Positions 42,236 to 54,734 of a stretch of DNA of 64,000 nt are shown piece after piece. Under the pieces are notes generated by a model. The model was not told where the DNA came from, did no database searches, and saw only the letters and a program-made list of their open reading frames with translations. The stretch lies in contig OU452200.1 of assembly GCA_911728435.2 (NCBI GenBank), positions 1,302,001 through 1,366,000 of the forward strand, read 5' to 3'. The position numbers and the translations under genes are program-made. Positions within the stretch are counted from its first letter, which is position 1. Each line of letters starts with the position of its first letter. This DNA comes from Apoderus coryli. Its lineage: Eukaryota > Arthropoda > Insecta > Coleoptera > Attelabidae.

Positions 42236-43728
42236 TAAAAGCTTTGGTGAATATTTCATCTTTGGGGGTTTGTTCTGTATTTTTGTCAAGCTTTTCTATT
42301 CAGTCAATTATCATGTTGAAGCCGATTATGACCAGTGGTAATGTTGGGTTTTGCAGTATAAAATATGCATAAACAGTGCAAGAAATTTAATGAACGTCAT
42401 AAAGAGAAATACCATAACATCTTATTCGTCCTATTTATTATGAACTGAATAATATGAAATAAAATGATACCATCTATATTATTCATAATATAGGTAGGTA
42501 TGGTACTTTACTTAATTTAACTATTTCGACAGTGGGCTGTAAAATGTCAACGCACCATAAAGACCAGCATTTGAATACATCTAGTTAAGCATCTAAATGT
42601 CCATTTATTAAAAAATATTATTAAATAATTTTTAAATTATATTTTATCTACGATAAGCACCATATTAGCAGCTGTAGTCCAGTCAATTCGAGATTACTTT
42701 ATAACGTTTTTCAATCTGAACTCTCAAAAAAGTTAAGGGATCATTTGGTAGCTGAATATTTTCACTTATTTGTAAACGAGAGACCTCGAGATGCTCAGAT
42801 ATCAAAACGTAATGTTGGCCAAATAATTATTTTTGAGAAGCATCTCCTTATTAAGTGTGATAGTTTGGAATTTTAATCTCTTCTGAGCTGGAAAGAGATA
42901 TTGGCATAAATTAAAAAGTCCCAATGTGAATTTTACAGTAAAAATAACAGCTGATAATTATTGCGAGAGACCCTTTATATTTGAAATGTATGTTTACCTA
43001 GTAGTTATTAGTAGTAGGGTAGATGATTCTTTCATTTTTTTCCTAAGAGTTCTCTTCCTGAGAATTCATTTGAGCCTAGTGAGAATGCGTGGCAAGTTCT
43101 GGATTACGAGCATATATGAACATAGTAATAGGCTAGGAGTAAACTCGAGGCTCATTTTTTATTTTCGGACGAGGTGAACAGAATGTTTAGTTAGCGATCC
43201 TTGAAGTTGGTACCTTCTTGATTAACTGGACTAAAGTTGACTATTTCATAGAGTCACTTCTCTAAACGTGGGTGTAAATATCCATTATTATTTTATTATA
43301 TTCACTATCTCTTTAGACGCGTACCATAATAATATATAAGATCTGTCTGCCCATTATTATAGTGTGTGCCTGTTCTAAAAATAAGTCATAAATTCAGAGA
43401 GGAATGAAACGCATGCCGTGGAAGAAAGAGAACAACACTTGGGAAACACAATTTATATGAATTATGTCGACATATAAAATACTCTGATATCTAAAAAGTA
43501 CAAAAACAGAAGGGCGCAATCTAATTTATATATTTGGAACAGACTTTGTGTATATTATGAATATGATAAGGAAGATGAAGGGGTTTTTTTTTATAATGTA
43601 ATTTTGTCAGTTTTGACATAACAATAGAAATCTAATGATTTTAACTTTAACTGTGGCCTTGGAATAATTATGATAGCACCCTGAAGACATTCTACTAGCA
43701 AAAATAAGATCTTTTTTTCATATGAACA
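42236..43728. other. No recognisable gene
   Basis: AT-rich; the plus frame at 42926-43177 has no recognised homology. Confidence 0.45.
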
Positions 43729-44163
43729 TACAGGGTGAGTTATTAGTGAGTCGGAGTTCGATATTACCTCAAAGACCAAACTACAGTGTGTAGGCAGTCA
43801 TAAAATACGTATTTTAAAGGGCGACTCATCTCATCAGGGTGAACCAAACTTACGTTTTGTTAAATGGAAAGCCCTATTTATTATTCCACAATTTCATTGG
43901 TTTAGACTTGACATTAATCATACCAAAATTTTAGAAAATTGGTTCAAAAGTTACCACTAGTATTATATGCAAAAAATGGCGAATTCTAAGGCATCTATAC
44001 TGGAACTGAAATAATTTCAACTCTGCTTCTTACGAGCATAGCTTTTTGATAGTTACTAGCTTTGAGAAAAATATAATTGCTTGTATATAGTGCAAAACGT
44101 GTATAGAGGAGTCCAAACTCAAATTTGCATTTTACTCGAATTTTCCAAATGAGACACCCTGTA
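43729..44163. mobile_element. Candidate MITE with TACAGGGTG ends
   Basis: TACAGGGTG at 43729-43737 and its complement CACCCTGTA at 44155-44163 bound a 435-bp non-coding unit. The same 9-11 bp ends recur singly across the window. The match between the ends beyond 9 bp is weak, so pairing of these two is tentative. Confidence 0.4.
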
Positions 44164-44214
44164 TATAATATCAAAAACTGAAAAGAAAATTGATAAGCTT
44201 TTATTCTTATATAG

Positions 44215-45751
44215 CCATGGAAATTACAAGCTGAAGCTTTATGTTTTTCTGATGAGGAAAATTCCGCAGAATGGCAGGAACCAATAAAAGAAGAAATTAA
44301 AGCACATATACATAACGATACCTGGATTATTGTTAATAAAAATAACAATAAAAAACCAATAGGCTGTAGAATGATTTTAAAGAATAAATTAGCAGCTGAT
44401 GGAAGTATCGAACGAAAGAAAGCTAGATTAGTAGCTCGAGGTTTTGCCCAGAAACCACCTGTTCTAAAACTTAGTTCGATTAGATTTTTAGTCGCAATGT
44501 CTATTGAAGAAGACATGAAAATTCATCAAATGGACGTAACGACAGCATATTTAAATGGAGAATTAGAAGAAGAAATATTTATGGGAAATTATTCACATGA
44601 AATTCTGTTAGAAGAGAGTCTAAATGAAGACAAAGAATTATTCGAAAAAACAAGAAAAATGTTGAAGATTTAAAAAGAGGGAGAAATGAGAAAGCATGTT
44701 TATTAAAGAAAGCGTTATATGGGCTAAAACAAGCTGGACGCCAATGGTACAAGAAACTTTAAAAAAAATAGGTTTTAAATCTTCAACAGCAGATCCTTGT
44801 ATGTACTTATATACGAAAGGAGGAGCACAAATAATACTCGCTGTATATGTTGATGATATATTAATTGCTTCGAAATCTATGAATGCAATTCGAGATATTA
44901 AAGAAAAATTAACATCAACATTCAAAATGCGAGATTTGGGCGAAATTAAATATTGTTTAGGAATAGAATTCAAAAAGGAAAGTAATGGAATGTCAATAAA
45001 TCAGCGAAAGTACAATGACGAAATTTTAGAAAAATTCAATATGACAAAATGTAAAATAGCAAGTACATCAATTATATCTGGAATAAAATTAACAAGAAAT
45101 TCAAATAGTGGGCAAGATTTACCATATCAAAATTTAATACTGTAGGGACTAGGCTTTGCAGTTAGCTATTTAAGTCAATTTAATTCATGTTACGGTAGTG
45201 AACATTGGACTGCTGCAAAAAGAGTTCTTCGATATTTACAAGGAATAAAAGATATTAGTTTATATTATTCAAGATGCAATGATGAAATTTATGGTTTAAC
45301 TGATGCGGATTGGGCGAATTGTACAATCGACAGAAGATCATATACTGGCTATGTATTTAAGTATGCGAACGCAGCAATTAGTTGGGAAGCACGCAAGCAA
45401 CGAATTGTCGCACTCTCAACCGCAGAAAGTGAATATATGGCATTAACTGATTCTGCAAAAGAAGCCCTTCATCTGAAAAAATTAGCGAATGATTTGGGTA
45501 TTAATCAAGAAAAAAATATTATCTATAACGATAATCAAGCTGCAAAAATATTAGATGTTAATCCAACAGTTAATTCAAAATACAAACACATCGATATAAA
45601 GCAACATTTTATCCGAGAAACTGTTGAAAGTGGTAGTATAGAAATTATGTATCGGAGAACCGAAGATATGGAAGCTGATATATTTACTAAAGCTCTATCT
45701 CGACCGAAACATAAATATTTAAGTTCACTGTTAGGACTTCATCCACAGTGA
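44215..45751 (+). pseudogene. Ty1/copia polyprotein, RT and RNase H part
   Basis: Plus translation shows the copia RT start (EWQEPIKEEIKAHIHNDTWI), KARLVARGFAQKP, HQMDVTTAYLNGELEEEIFM, KKALYGLKQAGRQWYKK, the catalytic AVYVDDILIASK (about 44840-44875), LGEIKYCLGIEF, SYLSQFNSCYGSEHWTAAKR, YGLTDADWANCTIDRRSYTG (RNase H, DADWA), LSTAESEYMAL, and the tail KHIDIKQHFIRE...DIFTKAL before the stop at 45749. Frames change near 44680 and 44760 (A-run). A deletion of about ten codons at 45140 removes GSLMYL-type residues and creates a TAG. Gag, protease and integrase are absent. Confidence 0.92.
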
Positions 45752-45767
45752 CGTTCGTAAGGAGGAG

Positions 45768-45948
45768 TGTTGGAATATGGAATCACCCAATACACTCACG
45801 TCACAATGTTATAAAAACAATAATAGATTGTCAAAATAATTAATAGATTGTCAGTTAGTTTTTATATAGTTTTCGTTAATAAAAGTTAATATCCAATTTT
45901 ATAGTCGTATATATATTGTAAAGTATCCATAAACAAGTATCTGCTGCA
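45768..45948 (+). repeat. copia 3' LTR (probable)
   Basis: A purine tract AAGGAGGAG precedes TGTTGGAATATGG at 45768, the classic copia polypurine tract/LTR junction. The LTR contains AATAAA-type sequence (about 45880) and probably ends with CTGCTGCA at 45948, giving about 181 bp. No matching 5' LTR is present upstream. Confidence 0.65.
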
Positions 45949-48900
45949 TCATTATGGTGTCATTTAAATTATTTCAAGTTAATTTCGGGACACCCTGTAT
46001 AATAAAGTAAATCAGTGAATCTAGTGTCTATTCAGTATAAACTTCCAAAACTCACTTTATACATAATTCTGCTTTATTTGACGTAATAAACCGATTCATC
46101 ATTCATTTCATTCGACTTGAGGTAAATGATGTGTTATTCCTGTTTTTACTATATTAAAGTAGATCATATTTGGTCAAATACAATAATATAGAGGGCATTC
46201 TATTTGGAACAAGAAAGTTAATGTTCACTTTCGATATAATTAAGGAAGTGAAACAAAATCTTGGACGACCAAACTTTCAGAATGATACTATGCATGGTTT
46301 TCCTTGAACGTCTATCGTACTTTCGACCATCAATAACGCTATATGTTTTGCAGTCATGTTTATTTCGTTCATAAATCTATCCATATTAGGCTAACGACAA
46401 CAGAACTATTAACTTTATTCATGTCATGAGTAGTTGTCCAAAGGAACAAATACTTTAAATTACTTGTAGACTAAAGTCGTGGCAAAATTATACCTATTAT
46501 AATATCAAAAACCATAATAACGGTAGAAGCTCGTTCATACACGTTATCAACTACTAGATAAACTTCTTATGGTTCAACTATAATAGTAAATTTAAATTTT
46601 ATGAAGGAGATTATGTTATTTTAACGAGACATGATCCTGATAGGTGGTCCAATTGTTCACAATATGATGCGGTGTATGCTTATATCCTGTCATTTATTAA
46701 ATATTTTTGTCAAGTATAACGAAATCATTATCATAATGCGGGATAGTGTTGCACAAAAAAAAAAACTAAGGATAAAGTCATAACCCATAATGCATTGTGT
46801 TTTCAACTTATTTTATATAGGGTGTCTCTTGTGGGGCTATGACCTTAGTAAAAAGCTATTATAGTTTTCCAGATAGTGTCAATATTATGTGAATATCGTG
46901 ATTTCGTCTAAAGCTAAAAAATTCTGTAATACCCCTAAAGCTATTGGGTACAGTTAGTGGCGCCTGGTATACCGGGTGGTCCATTTATCTTGAGAGACAG
47001 CCTTCTATCTTAAAAACGGCACATTTTTCGGAAAAAAAGTTGAAATAAAAGTTGTTTGCTATTGTGGGGCAAATGCAGTGGTGCATTTGCAAATTTGACA
47101 ACAGTTTCAAATTTATCTCAAGGTCAACTTTGGTTTTTTAAAAAGTTCTGAAAATTCCAAATCCAACCAGAACAGTTCGTCAGGGGTGGCACATAAAGCT
47201 TGCAAATGTCGAAGAAACATCTAAGATGAGCCGCACGGGGGGTCCTGCTGCCAAATCAACATCATTGAAGCGTATTACGAAAGTATTTGCACCAACACAT
47301 GCATCCACTCCAATCCAGATCCTTGAACTCTAAAAATACGGCTCCGCCACCGGCTCTATTACCCTGATAACAGAACCCTTTCAGAGTGTGCATTTTCCAG
47401 CGTTGCTAAGGGTTCGAAGGAATTGAGTCGACAGCGGGTTGTTGAACGAAATCCTAGGAGTTTCTAGCCGCTATGGCAAGCGGTAGAATAGTAGTATAAT
47501 AGTGTAGTAAGCGTTAGTGACAATTATAGTAATTAATTTTTTTTTTATTCTTCTTTGCTCCTCAGAATGATAACATTATGACATGTCACATTATGGGATA
47601 GTCAATAATATTACATACAACACAAAAACAATAATATTCATACATTCATAGAATGAAACTAAACTTTAATAAACTGAAATTCTAATAATACGAAATAATC
47701 ATCTTCACAGAACACATTTTATGTTTAGAACGTACTTGACTTAGTCAAAGTAAGAATAAGAAACTAGTAAGGCAAGTGGACTAGAAATTGTGACTGCTAA
47801 CATCCAGGGAGGATGAGCATATGCAGTGGAAAATTCAGCTAATCATGAATTAAATCTAAATCTGTGTCGGATCTACCTCATATCATAACATAACATGACA
47901 TTGGTCTATGTACATATATCTGATACTCGAAAATTTCTTGTTAAAACCTCGAGGCAAATTGAAGTTATTATCTTATATTCTTAATTGCCTAATTAAAGCC
48001 AAGCTGAACGGAAGTAATGTTATCCTTAGTGCGCACAGCACAGCAATTTCACCAACATACCCACCATCATACTGAAGAATTAGTTCAATCTGCCATTTCA
48101 ATATAATTATGTAAATTACTTAATTTGTCACGCAGACATTGTTATATTTGCAATGAGCCATTTAGTTTGAAAGTAGATCAGCAGTAAATAAATTAGGTGG
48201 TATACGGGGTACCTGGAAATGTCCAAAATCAAATGGCAATCATAAAAAATTTCCATGTAAATGTAAAAAATAAAAATAATGTCTCTCGATTATGAGAATT
48301 GTGATACGCTCTACCCACACACTGTGTATAGATACTACCTACATACGCAACACAATTAGTTTTCGGTTTGGTTTGTGGAACTGGCTTCCCGGGAGAAATG
48401 GTATTATCTCCCAGATGTTCCCCAGGGTGTTCTGTTTCACATGATGTGGCTCCTCAACCGTGAATGGTGTTTCATTTTGTCTGTGCCGTTGTCCCAGTAT
48501 AGACGAAAACAAAGCCTCTTAAAAATGACGATAAAGTATATACAGGGTGTTGGAAAACTATTTAATCGATCGCAACAAGGTCCTAGGGGTACACGTTCCG
48601 GCAGGGATAAAAATATGTACGAGTATATTTCGAGAATTGTAAATTCTATCATGATTAAATTTTTTTTTATTTTCTTTTTATTATAACAACATTGAATTTT
48701 CATCGTTAAAATGCTGGTTGAGCGTTGTCGGTCGATTATACAGTGTGTCTACTTAAGTTCGCACCATATGGAAAACTTTGTCCAGTCGTATACGAGGTAT
48801 ATCAGAAAATATTAATTTTGCTCAAGAATAAAGTAGCTTCATTTTTGATAATATCGAAAATTGTTATTAAGAAAAATTGATGATAACTAAAAACTACGTT

Positions 48901-49075
48901 CAAATATGCAATTAGATCCAATTAATTAAAGTATGTATGGTGTATATTTTTCCCTGGATGTCTGTTGTTAAATATTGTCACAAAATAGAATGAGATAGGC
49001 GCCTCCACCATGTCACAATGAATAAACTTTTAAGAATATGAAAATCAATTTAATGGAAAAATAATAGCAACAGCA
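45949..49075. other. No recognisable gene; scattered MITE-like ends
   Basis: Contains CACCCTGTATA at 45991, TAGGGTGTCTC at 46820, ACCGGGTGGTCC at 46972 and TACAGGGTGTTGG at 48541, all resembling transposon termini. Frames at 47200-47480 and 48375-48686 are open in part but match nothing I know. Confidence 0.45.
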
Positions 49076-49079
49076 TTAA

Positions 49080-50240
49080 CCAACTCCCCTAAAGGGTCGT
49101 TTGGTCGATATCTAATCAGACTAGTTGTGTCGTCAGCAAAGAGGATTATATTTGACTCTTCTTGAAATTTGTATAAATCATTTACGTATATTAAAAACAA
49201 TAAAGGTCCCAAAACCGACCCCTAGGGCACACCCCGTCCAACCCTTCGTCTCTCCGAGTATCGTCCCCCATACAAAACGTGCTGAAAACGATCGCTGAGA
49301 TAAAAGCCAACCAAGGCAACACTGTCAACATCAAAGTTATAGTAAGAGAGTTTCTGAAGAAGTATCTCGTGTGAGACACAGTCAAAAGCCTTAGTGAGGT
49401 CATAAAAGGAAGCAAAGGTGTCACAGCCCCGCTCCATGCCATCCGAAACATATTCCAAAAGGTTATTAATTGCAAGAGTAGTAAATCTCTTATTACGAAA
49501 GCCATATTGACCTTGCATAAAGAGATTATTTGCTTCAAAATATTCAGTTATTTGATTTTTAATAATAGACTGAAAGATTTTCGAAAAAATTGGCAAGATC
49601 GATATTGGTCGATAGTTACTGGGATCATCAACCGATCCTTTATTTTTGTAGATTGGAATAACCCTTGCCTCCTTCAAGACCGCCGGAAATACAGCGTCAC
49701 CAATGCAATGGTTTATCAACTTAGTAAGCGGCACCACTAGCAGATTCTTTAAAGTCCCAATAATCCTAACATTAAGCTCATAACAATCCGAGCTTTTTGT
49801 GTTTTTCATACCTGATAGTTTTTCACGTACTTCATTAAAGATTACCGTTCTCAAACTAAATCCAGCAGCTCTTGTGGGAGAGATATATTTCTCAAAAGTG
49901 ACCGATGTGGCTGGTAGCTGTTTTATGATATCATCAGCCGCAGTTGTAAAGTAGTCATTTAAAATATGCGCAGTCAAGTTCTCAGCTGTCCCGAGATTTG
50001 GAGTTGATTCCCAATCCTTGACCAGTCTCCACACAGCAGCAGGCCTATTAATAGCGGATGCAATATACTCCTCATAAGCCCTTCTTTTGGCCTTAGAAAG
50101 TTCAGCTCGATATTGTTTTTTATAGTGTCTTAAGGCGACTTTAGATACAGTTAAATTTGCACTGTTATTGTAGTTAAAAAGGAAAAGGAAAAGATTTTTT
50201 CCATGTAATTTAATCCAATTGCATATTTTAACGTAGTTTT
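49080..50240 (-). pseudogene. Non-LTR (Jockey/CR1-like) reverse transcriptase, nearly intact
   Basis: A minus-strand frame runs open from about 50240 to 49222 and past one TAG to about 49080. In order: the pre-RT basic region (VSKVALRHYKKQYRAELSKA), KLSGMKNTKSSDCYELNVRI, FPAVLKEARVIPIYKNKGS, NYRPISILPIFSKIFQSII, QYGFRNKRFTTLAI, FYDLTKAFDCVSHEILLQKL, then RGVP-stop-GSVLGPLLFLIYVNDL and NIILFADDTTSLI. The stop replaces the Q of GVPQGS, a single-base change. The sequence ends soon after FADD. No endonuclease domain upstream. It is the best-preserved coding in the window together with 54889-56345. Confidence 0.9.
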
Positions 50241-50842
50241 TAGTTCTGATCGAAATTTCTTAGTGAGATTTAAATGTGATTTAATTAGCCAGTGGTGTAA
50301 ACATGCCTGGCATACTTGATATGTTGAGTAGATGTATTTTAATTTATACAATATCAAACTAAAGAAAGATCCTCTTATATCCAGTACTGTTTGACAGTTT
50401 GTATTAATAACAAAACTCTGCTGTAGTCCTATGTGATGGTCGATGATATCTAATAGCAACAAAGCATTACCATTATCAGATTTAACTGCAAAGATACGCG
50501 TTGTGTTAGTCACACAGCACCACACTGGTAGGATGAGTATTTATCCATATATACAGTGCCTTCATTTTAAAACTTGCCACTGCCAGCAGACACAATGTGA
50601 ACTCAATTTATTTCTAAACAATAATACAGAGCCTATTTTCAAATTCTTGCCAGACTTGTCGTAATGATTCCCGAAATATCTGTCTGCAAGCTGGAGTTAT
50701 TCTAGTTTTACGGTCATCAATATCTTCTGGCTGAGTTTTGTAAATTTCAGTTTCATAACACGCAGACAATAACGAGGAGGATCTTCATCTTGTTGGAAAT
50801 GTAAATTGTCTTCTTCCAGTAGGTATAAGGTTTCCATCTTCA
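50241..50842. other. No recognisable gene
   Basis: AT-rich, possibly 5' continuation of the retroelement but not recognised. Confidence 0.4.
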
Positions 50843-51260
50843 ACTTTGTTTTTTGGTTTTATTGTTAAATAATAAGAATCAAAATGCCATAGACAAGGAT
50901 CTCTTACTGCACCAGGGACCTTCAGATATTAAAATGATATTTTCCAGATGCTACACTTTGCTTTTTGCTTTTGTAGTTAAATAATAAAATTCAAAATGCC
51001 ATAGGCCATGATCCCTTACTATACCAGGGACCTTAATATATTAAAATGATATACTACATATACTACACTTTGTTGTTTGGTTTTATTCTTAAATAATAAG
51101 ATTCAAAAATGCCACAGACAAGGATCATTTACTTCATCAGGGCCCTTCAGATATTAAAAGGATATATTACAGACACTACACTTTGTTTTTTGGTTTTATT
51201 GTTAAATAATATGATCCAAAAATGCAATAGACAAGGATTCGTTACCCAGAGGTGGAGAAT
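50843..51260. repeat. 112-bp tandem repeat, about 3.7 copies
   Basis: ACTTTG(T/C)T(T/G)TTTG followed by GTTAAATAATA begins at 50843, 50955, 51067 and 51180, spacing 112-113 bp. Each unit includes AAAATGCCATAGACAAGGATC and a CCAGGGACCTTCAGATATTA-like phrase. Non-coding. Confidence 0.85.
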
Positions 51261-51539
51261 TTTAAAATGAAAGCACTGTATAAAATAAATAACGTACCGC
51301 AAGCATACAATCCATAAATTTATATTACATAAAACCTGATATGCCACCCTCTTGTTGGTGTTTATCATTGGAAGGATATAGACAGACATGAAGCTGTTTT
51401 ACCAAATAGGGGAAAGCCGTAATTTTTGACTGATACTAATCATTTTTTATAAACATGCACATACCTACTTGCGGTTTATTATTTTTTTTTAGTTTAATAA
51501 TTTAATAAACCAGTGAAAGAATATGAGATCCCCCAACAT

Positions 51540-51576
51540 TTTTATAAATTAAGAACGTTTTTCTTAATTTATAAAA
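51540..51576. repeat. Perfect hairpin, 16-bp arms
   Basis: TTTTATAAATTAAGAA (51540-51555) and its exact complement (51561-51576) flank a 5-nt CGTTT loop. Confidence 0.8.
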
Positions 51577-53652
51577 CTAGACTTATCGGAACAATATACT
51601 GTTGTATAAATCCTACGCCGCCTTTATGCTAGCTAAGGTTTTGCTGGTCCTCCTGTCAGGTTTTTCAGAGCAAAGTTGATCAACAAAAACGGTGTAGGTT
51701 TTTTGTTGAGCATATGAAGTTATTAATAAGAGCCAATTTCCCAAGGGACATTAAATATGTGATATCTGCTTACTATACTAAGTTTAGAAGGCGTAACTCG
51801 AAACTGAACTGAAAAAGTTAACTTACAATTGAAGCTTTTTTTGTATCAAAAACAGCCAATGTCATCTTTTAAAATATTCTACTTTTGGAGACTTTCGCAG
51901 CAAAAGTTGCATATCTATCAATGCATAGAAATATTTTGCCAAAAACTACCAAAGTTTCTTTGGTCTGCTAGCGTCCAACGAACACCAAACAATTGCATTC
52001 AAATTAATACACGTATCGTTTGAAGGGTAGTGCTAAATAAAAACTATATGGAAAAAATTTTAGTAATGATCCATATGTCATCCTAAGGCCTTTTTTGATT
52101 GGACTAATTTCAATAGTCACAATGTTAAATGATGACCAAAGTGAACAAAATATTGATTATTTAGAAATGCATTACAAACTGCTCTTTCTAACTGCCATTG
52201 TTCCTACGCGGGTTCTACAGTTTAGTAGGTCATATAATATATTATAGTATAGCTCCAGACATATTATATTATTCTTTGATTGATTGATTGCACAATTGAG
52301 TAACAAAAACCAAATAACATTTCACATGCTTTTATTGAGCTTTCGCGATAATTGATTGTCGTTTACAAATAACCTATTTCACTAAAGGGTTTGGCTTTGA
52401 CTTAATCATCATATTGTATTAACAGCTTGCACATTGTCTACGATTTTAATTTAAATGATTTAGTGTCTTCTATTTATTACACACTATGCATTTATTTGAT
52501 TTTTAATTTTATTATGTACAGGGTGTTTCACATTCGTGATTTCTAATAGGACACAGCTATTAACTACAGGTGTTTTCAATTTTCGCTAATTGATTGATTG
52601 ATTATGAACTTTAAGAAAAATTCTCTCAAGCAGTGATTGGTTTGGTTTCCTTCATTATTTTTTTCGTGTTAGTAGTTAGTCGTCCGTAGCCCAAAAAGAC
52701 TTTAAATGTTCATTAATTTGTCTTGACAAAATAATCAAATTATGCACCTTATTGAGACATCAAACCGATTCTCACTCCACACGTATCCCTATCCCCTAGC
52801 TGGATGGGGTTAAGTTTATAAAATAATATCCAAATTCAAAATATTATAAAAATAAATTAAATTTTGAAATTAAGGTAAAAAAAAACCAAAGGGATTTTTT
52901 TTTTGCATTCAGGGACACACTGTAGATCTAGGCAACATATTTTTAAAGCATAGTAATGTCTACTACATTATACATGCAGAAAGTGGTTTAATAATAAATC
53001 CCAAGACTAATAATTTGGTAAATATTCCAACAAAAACTGATGAATGAATATTAAATGATTGCCCGTGAAATTTCCCACAGAAATTCAAGCAGATAGCTAT
53101 AATTTCAGCACATTCGGTGCTGATATTACCTATAATCTATAAAATAATATATCAGTGTATCTTTTGCTTTGGGTATACAAGGATTGTGTTAGAGGATGGG
53201 GATTGAAAACAACTTTAATCCTTAGTACTCCTTCTTGAGTTATAAATTTCGGTTTGAAGACAAAGCTGTTTCTATTTGCTATGCAACTTACAAGTAGAAG
53301 ATTTTCACTCCAAATAACACAGGAATTGAAGCATTGAGGCCATCAATGGAATCAAGAAGAATGGGTACAAGAACAAGAACATTGGGCACATTTTCATATT
53401 GATGGCTTAGTAATTTGGGGAATGAACAATCCAAGATAGATAACTTGAATGGACAAAGATGACGATTTGGTGTATCTTTTGGGGCGTAGACTTTTTTTCG
53501 AGGATGATAACATATTTTCGTGGAATAAGATATGGACATTGAATTCTGATATCAAATTGACATATTGTGTTCTTCTTTTATAATTACAAGAATAACACCA
53601 TATGTAAAATATCTCTTAATTACTAATTGAGTTTAGAGGTTGTTACAAATTT
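51577..53652. other. No recognisable gene
   Basis: AT-rich; TACAGGGTGTTTC at 52518 is another end-like string. A minus frame at 53288-53539 has no recognised homology. Confidence 0.45.
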
Positions 53653-53936
53653 GATATAAAACAGCTATTTACAGGCCAAGATTACTTTCAATTTTTGACA
53701 TTTTCGATAATAACAGAAACATAAAGCAAATCAAAAACAAAAATGTACGCAAGTTTATTTTTTATTCTAAATAATATTATAAAACAAATAAGTTTTTATC
53801 TCAATGAAAAATTAGAGACCAAACTAAACATAAAGCTGCGTACATTTTTTTTCACTTGTTTGCTTTACGTTCTTCTCATTACGAAAATGTCAAAAATTAG
53901 AACCAATCATGCTCATCTAAATAGCTGTTTTCTATA
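53653..53936. mobile_element. MITE/foldback with ~95-bp imperfect inverted repeats
   Basis: The left arm beginning ATAAAACAGCTATTTA (53655) and containing AATTTTTGACATTTTCG and AATGTACGCA is repeated in reverse complement at about 53835-53936 with roughly 20% mismatch. Short AT-rich centre, no coding. Confidence 0.65.
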
Positions 53937-54534
53937 AAATTTAGAACAACTAGATACTGTTGTAGTCTTCGTTAGTTAATGTAATTTTTAGAACACTCTG
54001 TATATTTTTGATTCTGCATAAACAAAATTCATTATAAGGCAAAATACTTAAGGCAATAGCAAACTGCCATTAACGTAATTGGTCCTTGATCTGAAGATTG
54101 AAAAACCCAAGGCATAGTAGTACAAGTGTGTGAGCGTCCATATACTGTCAAAGCAGAGAGGGATAACACAAGTAAATGTGACACCAGATAAGCTTTAATT
54201 TATATTATGTATTATATATGTGTGGCATTTACCATCAAGCTGGGTTCATTTCGAATGTATCAGTTTAGAGTTTGGTAGAACGGAGTGCTAACAACCTATT
54301 AAGCCAGCCACCCTACACCACATATTATATGCCATCTATGGCATAAAGAAAAAAACAAACTTATTTTAATTTGGACCAGAAATCTTGATTAAAAAAAAGT
54401 AGCTACGACACTGTGCTACTTGGTTAAATGTTGAAGTTATGGGCAGCGGGAGTTAAGAAACTTTTGTTTGTTTAATCAAAGGAACTTTTCACTGATATAA
54501 ACTGGTGCGCTCAAGGCGAGAATCGCTATTCATA
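53937..54534. other. No recognisable gene
   Basis: AT-rich sequence without supported features. Confidence 0.45.
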
Positions 54535-54725
54535 TACAATGTGTCCATGGATAGAGTTTGGAAGAGCAAAAACTTTTTTATTTGAAGATTTAGAAGAAAA
54601 AGTCATTCTTTATAAAAACGTCTGCTTGTGTCAAAACTACAATTTCGAGTACGAAATTTACGATTACTATACAGGGTATATCAAAAATAACATTTTTAAT
54701 GATTTTGATTTCATTGTTTTTTTTT
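54535..54725 (+). repeat. Repeat arm R, copy 2 (left inverted arm)
   Basis: Begins TACAATGTGTCCATGG and ends ATTTTTAATGATTTTGATTT. Inverted relative to 56430-56619, so together they look like the terminal arms of one element into which the non-LTR retrotransposon between them inserted. As in copy 1, one strand is open as a frame starting MCPWIEFGRAKTF. Confidence 0.78.
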
Positions 54726-54734
54726 AATTTTATT

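Noticed and set aside
43995..44516. 173-residue minus-strand open frame
   Set aside because: Antisense to the start of the copia RT and the preceding MITE; no homology of its own.
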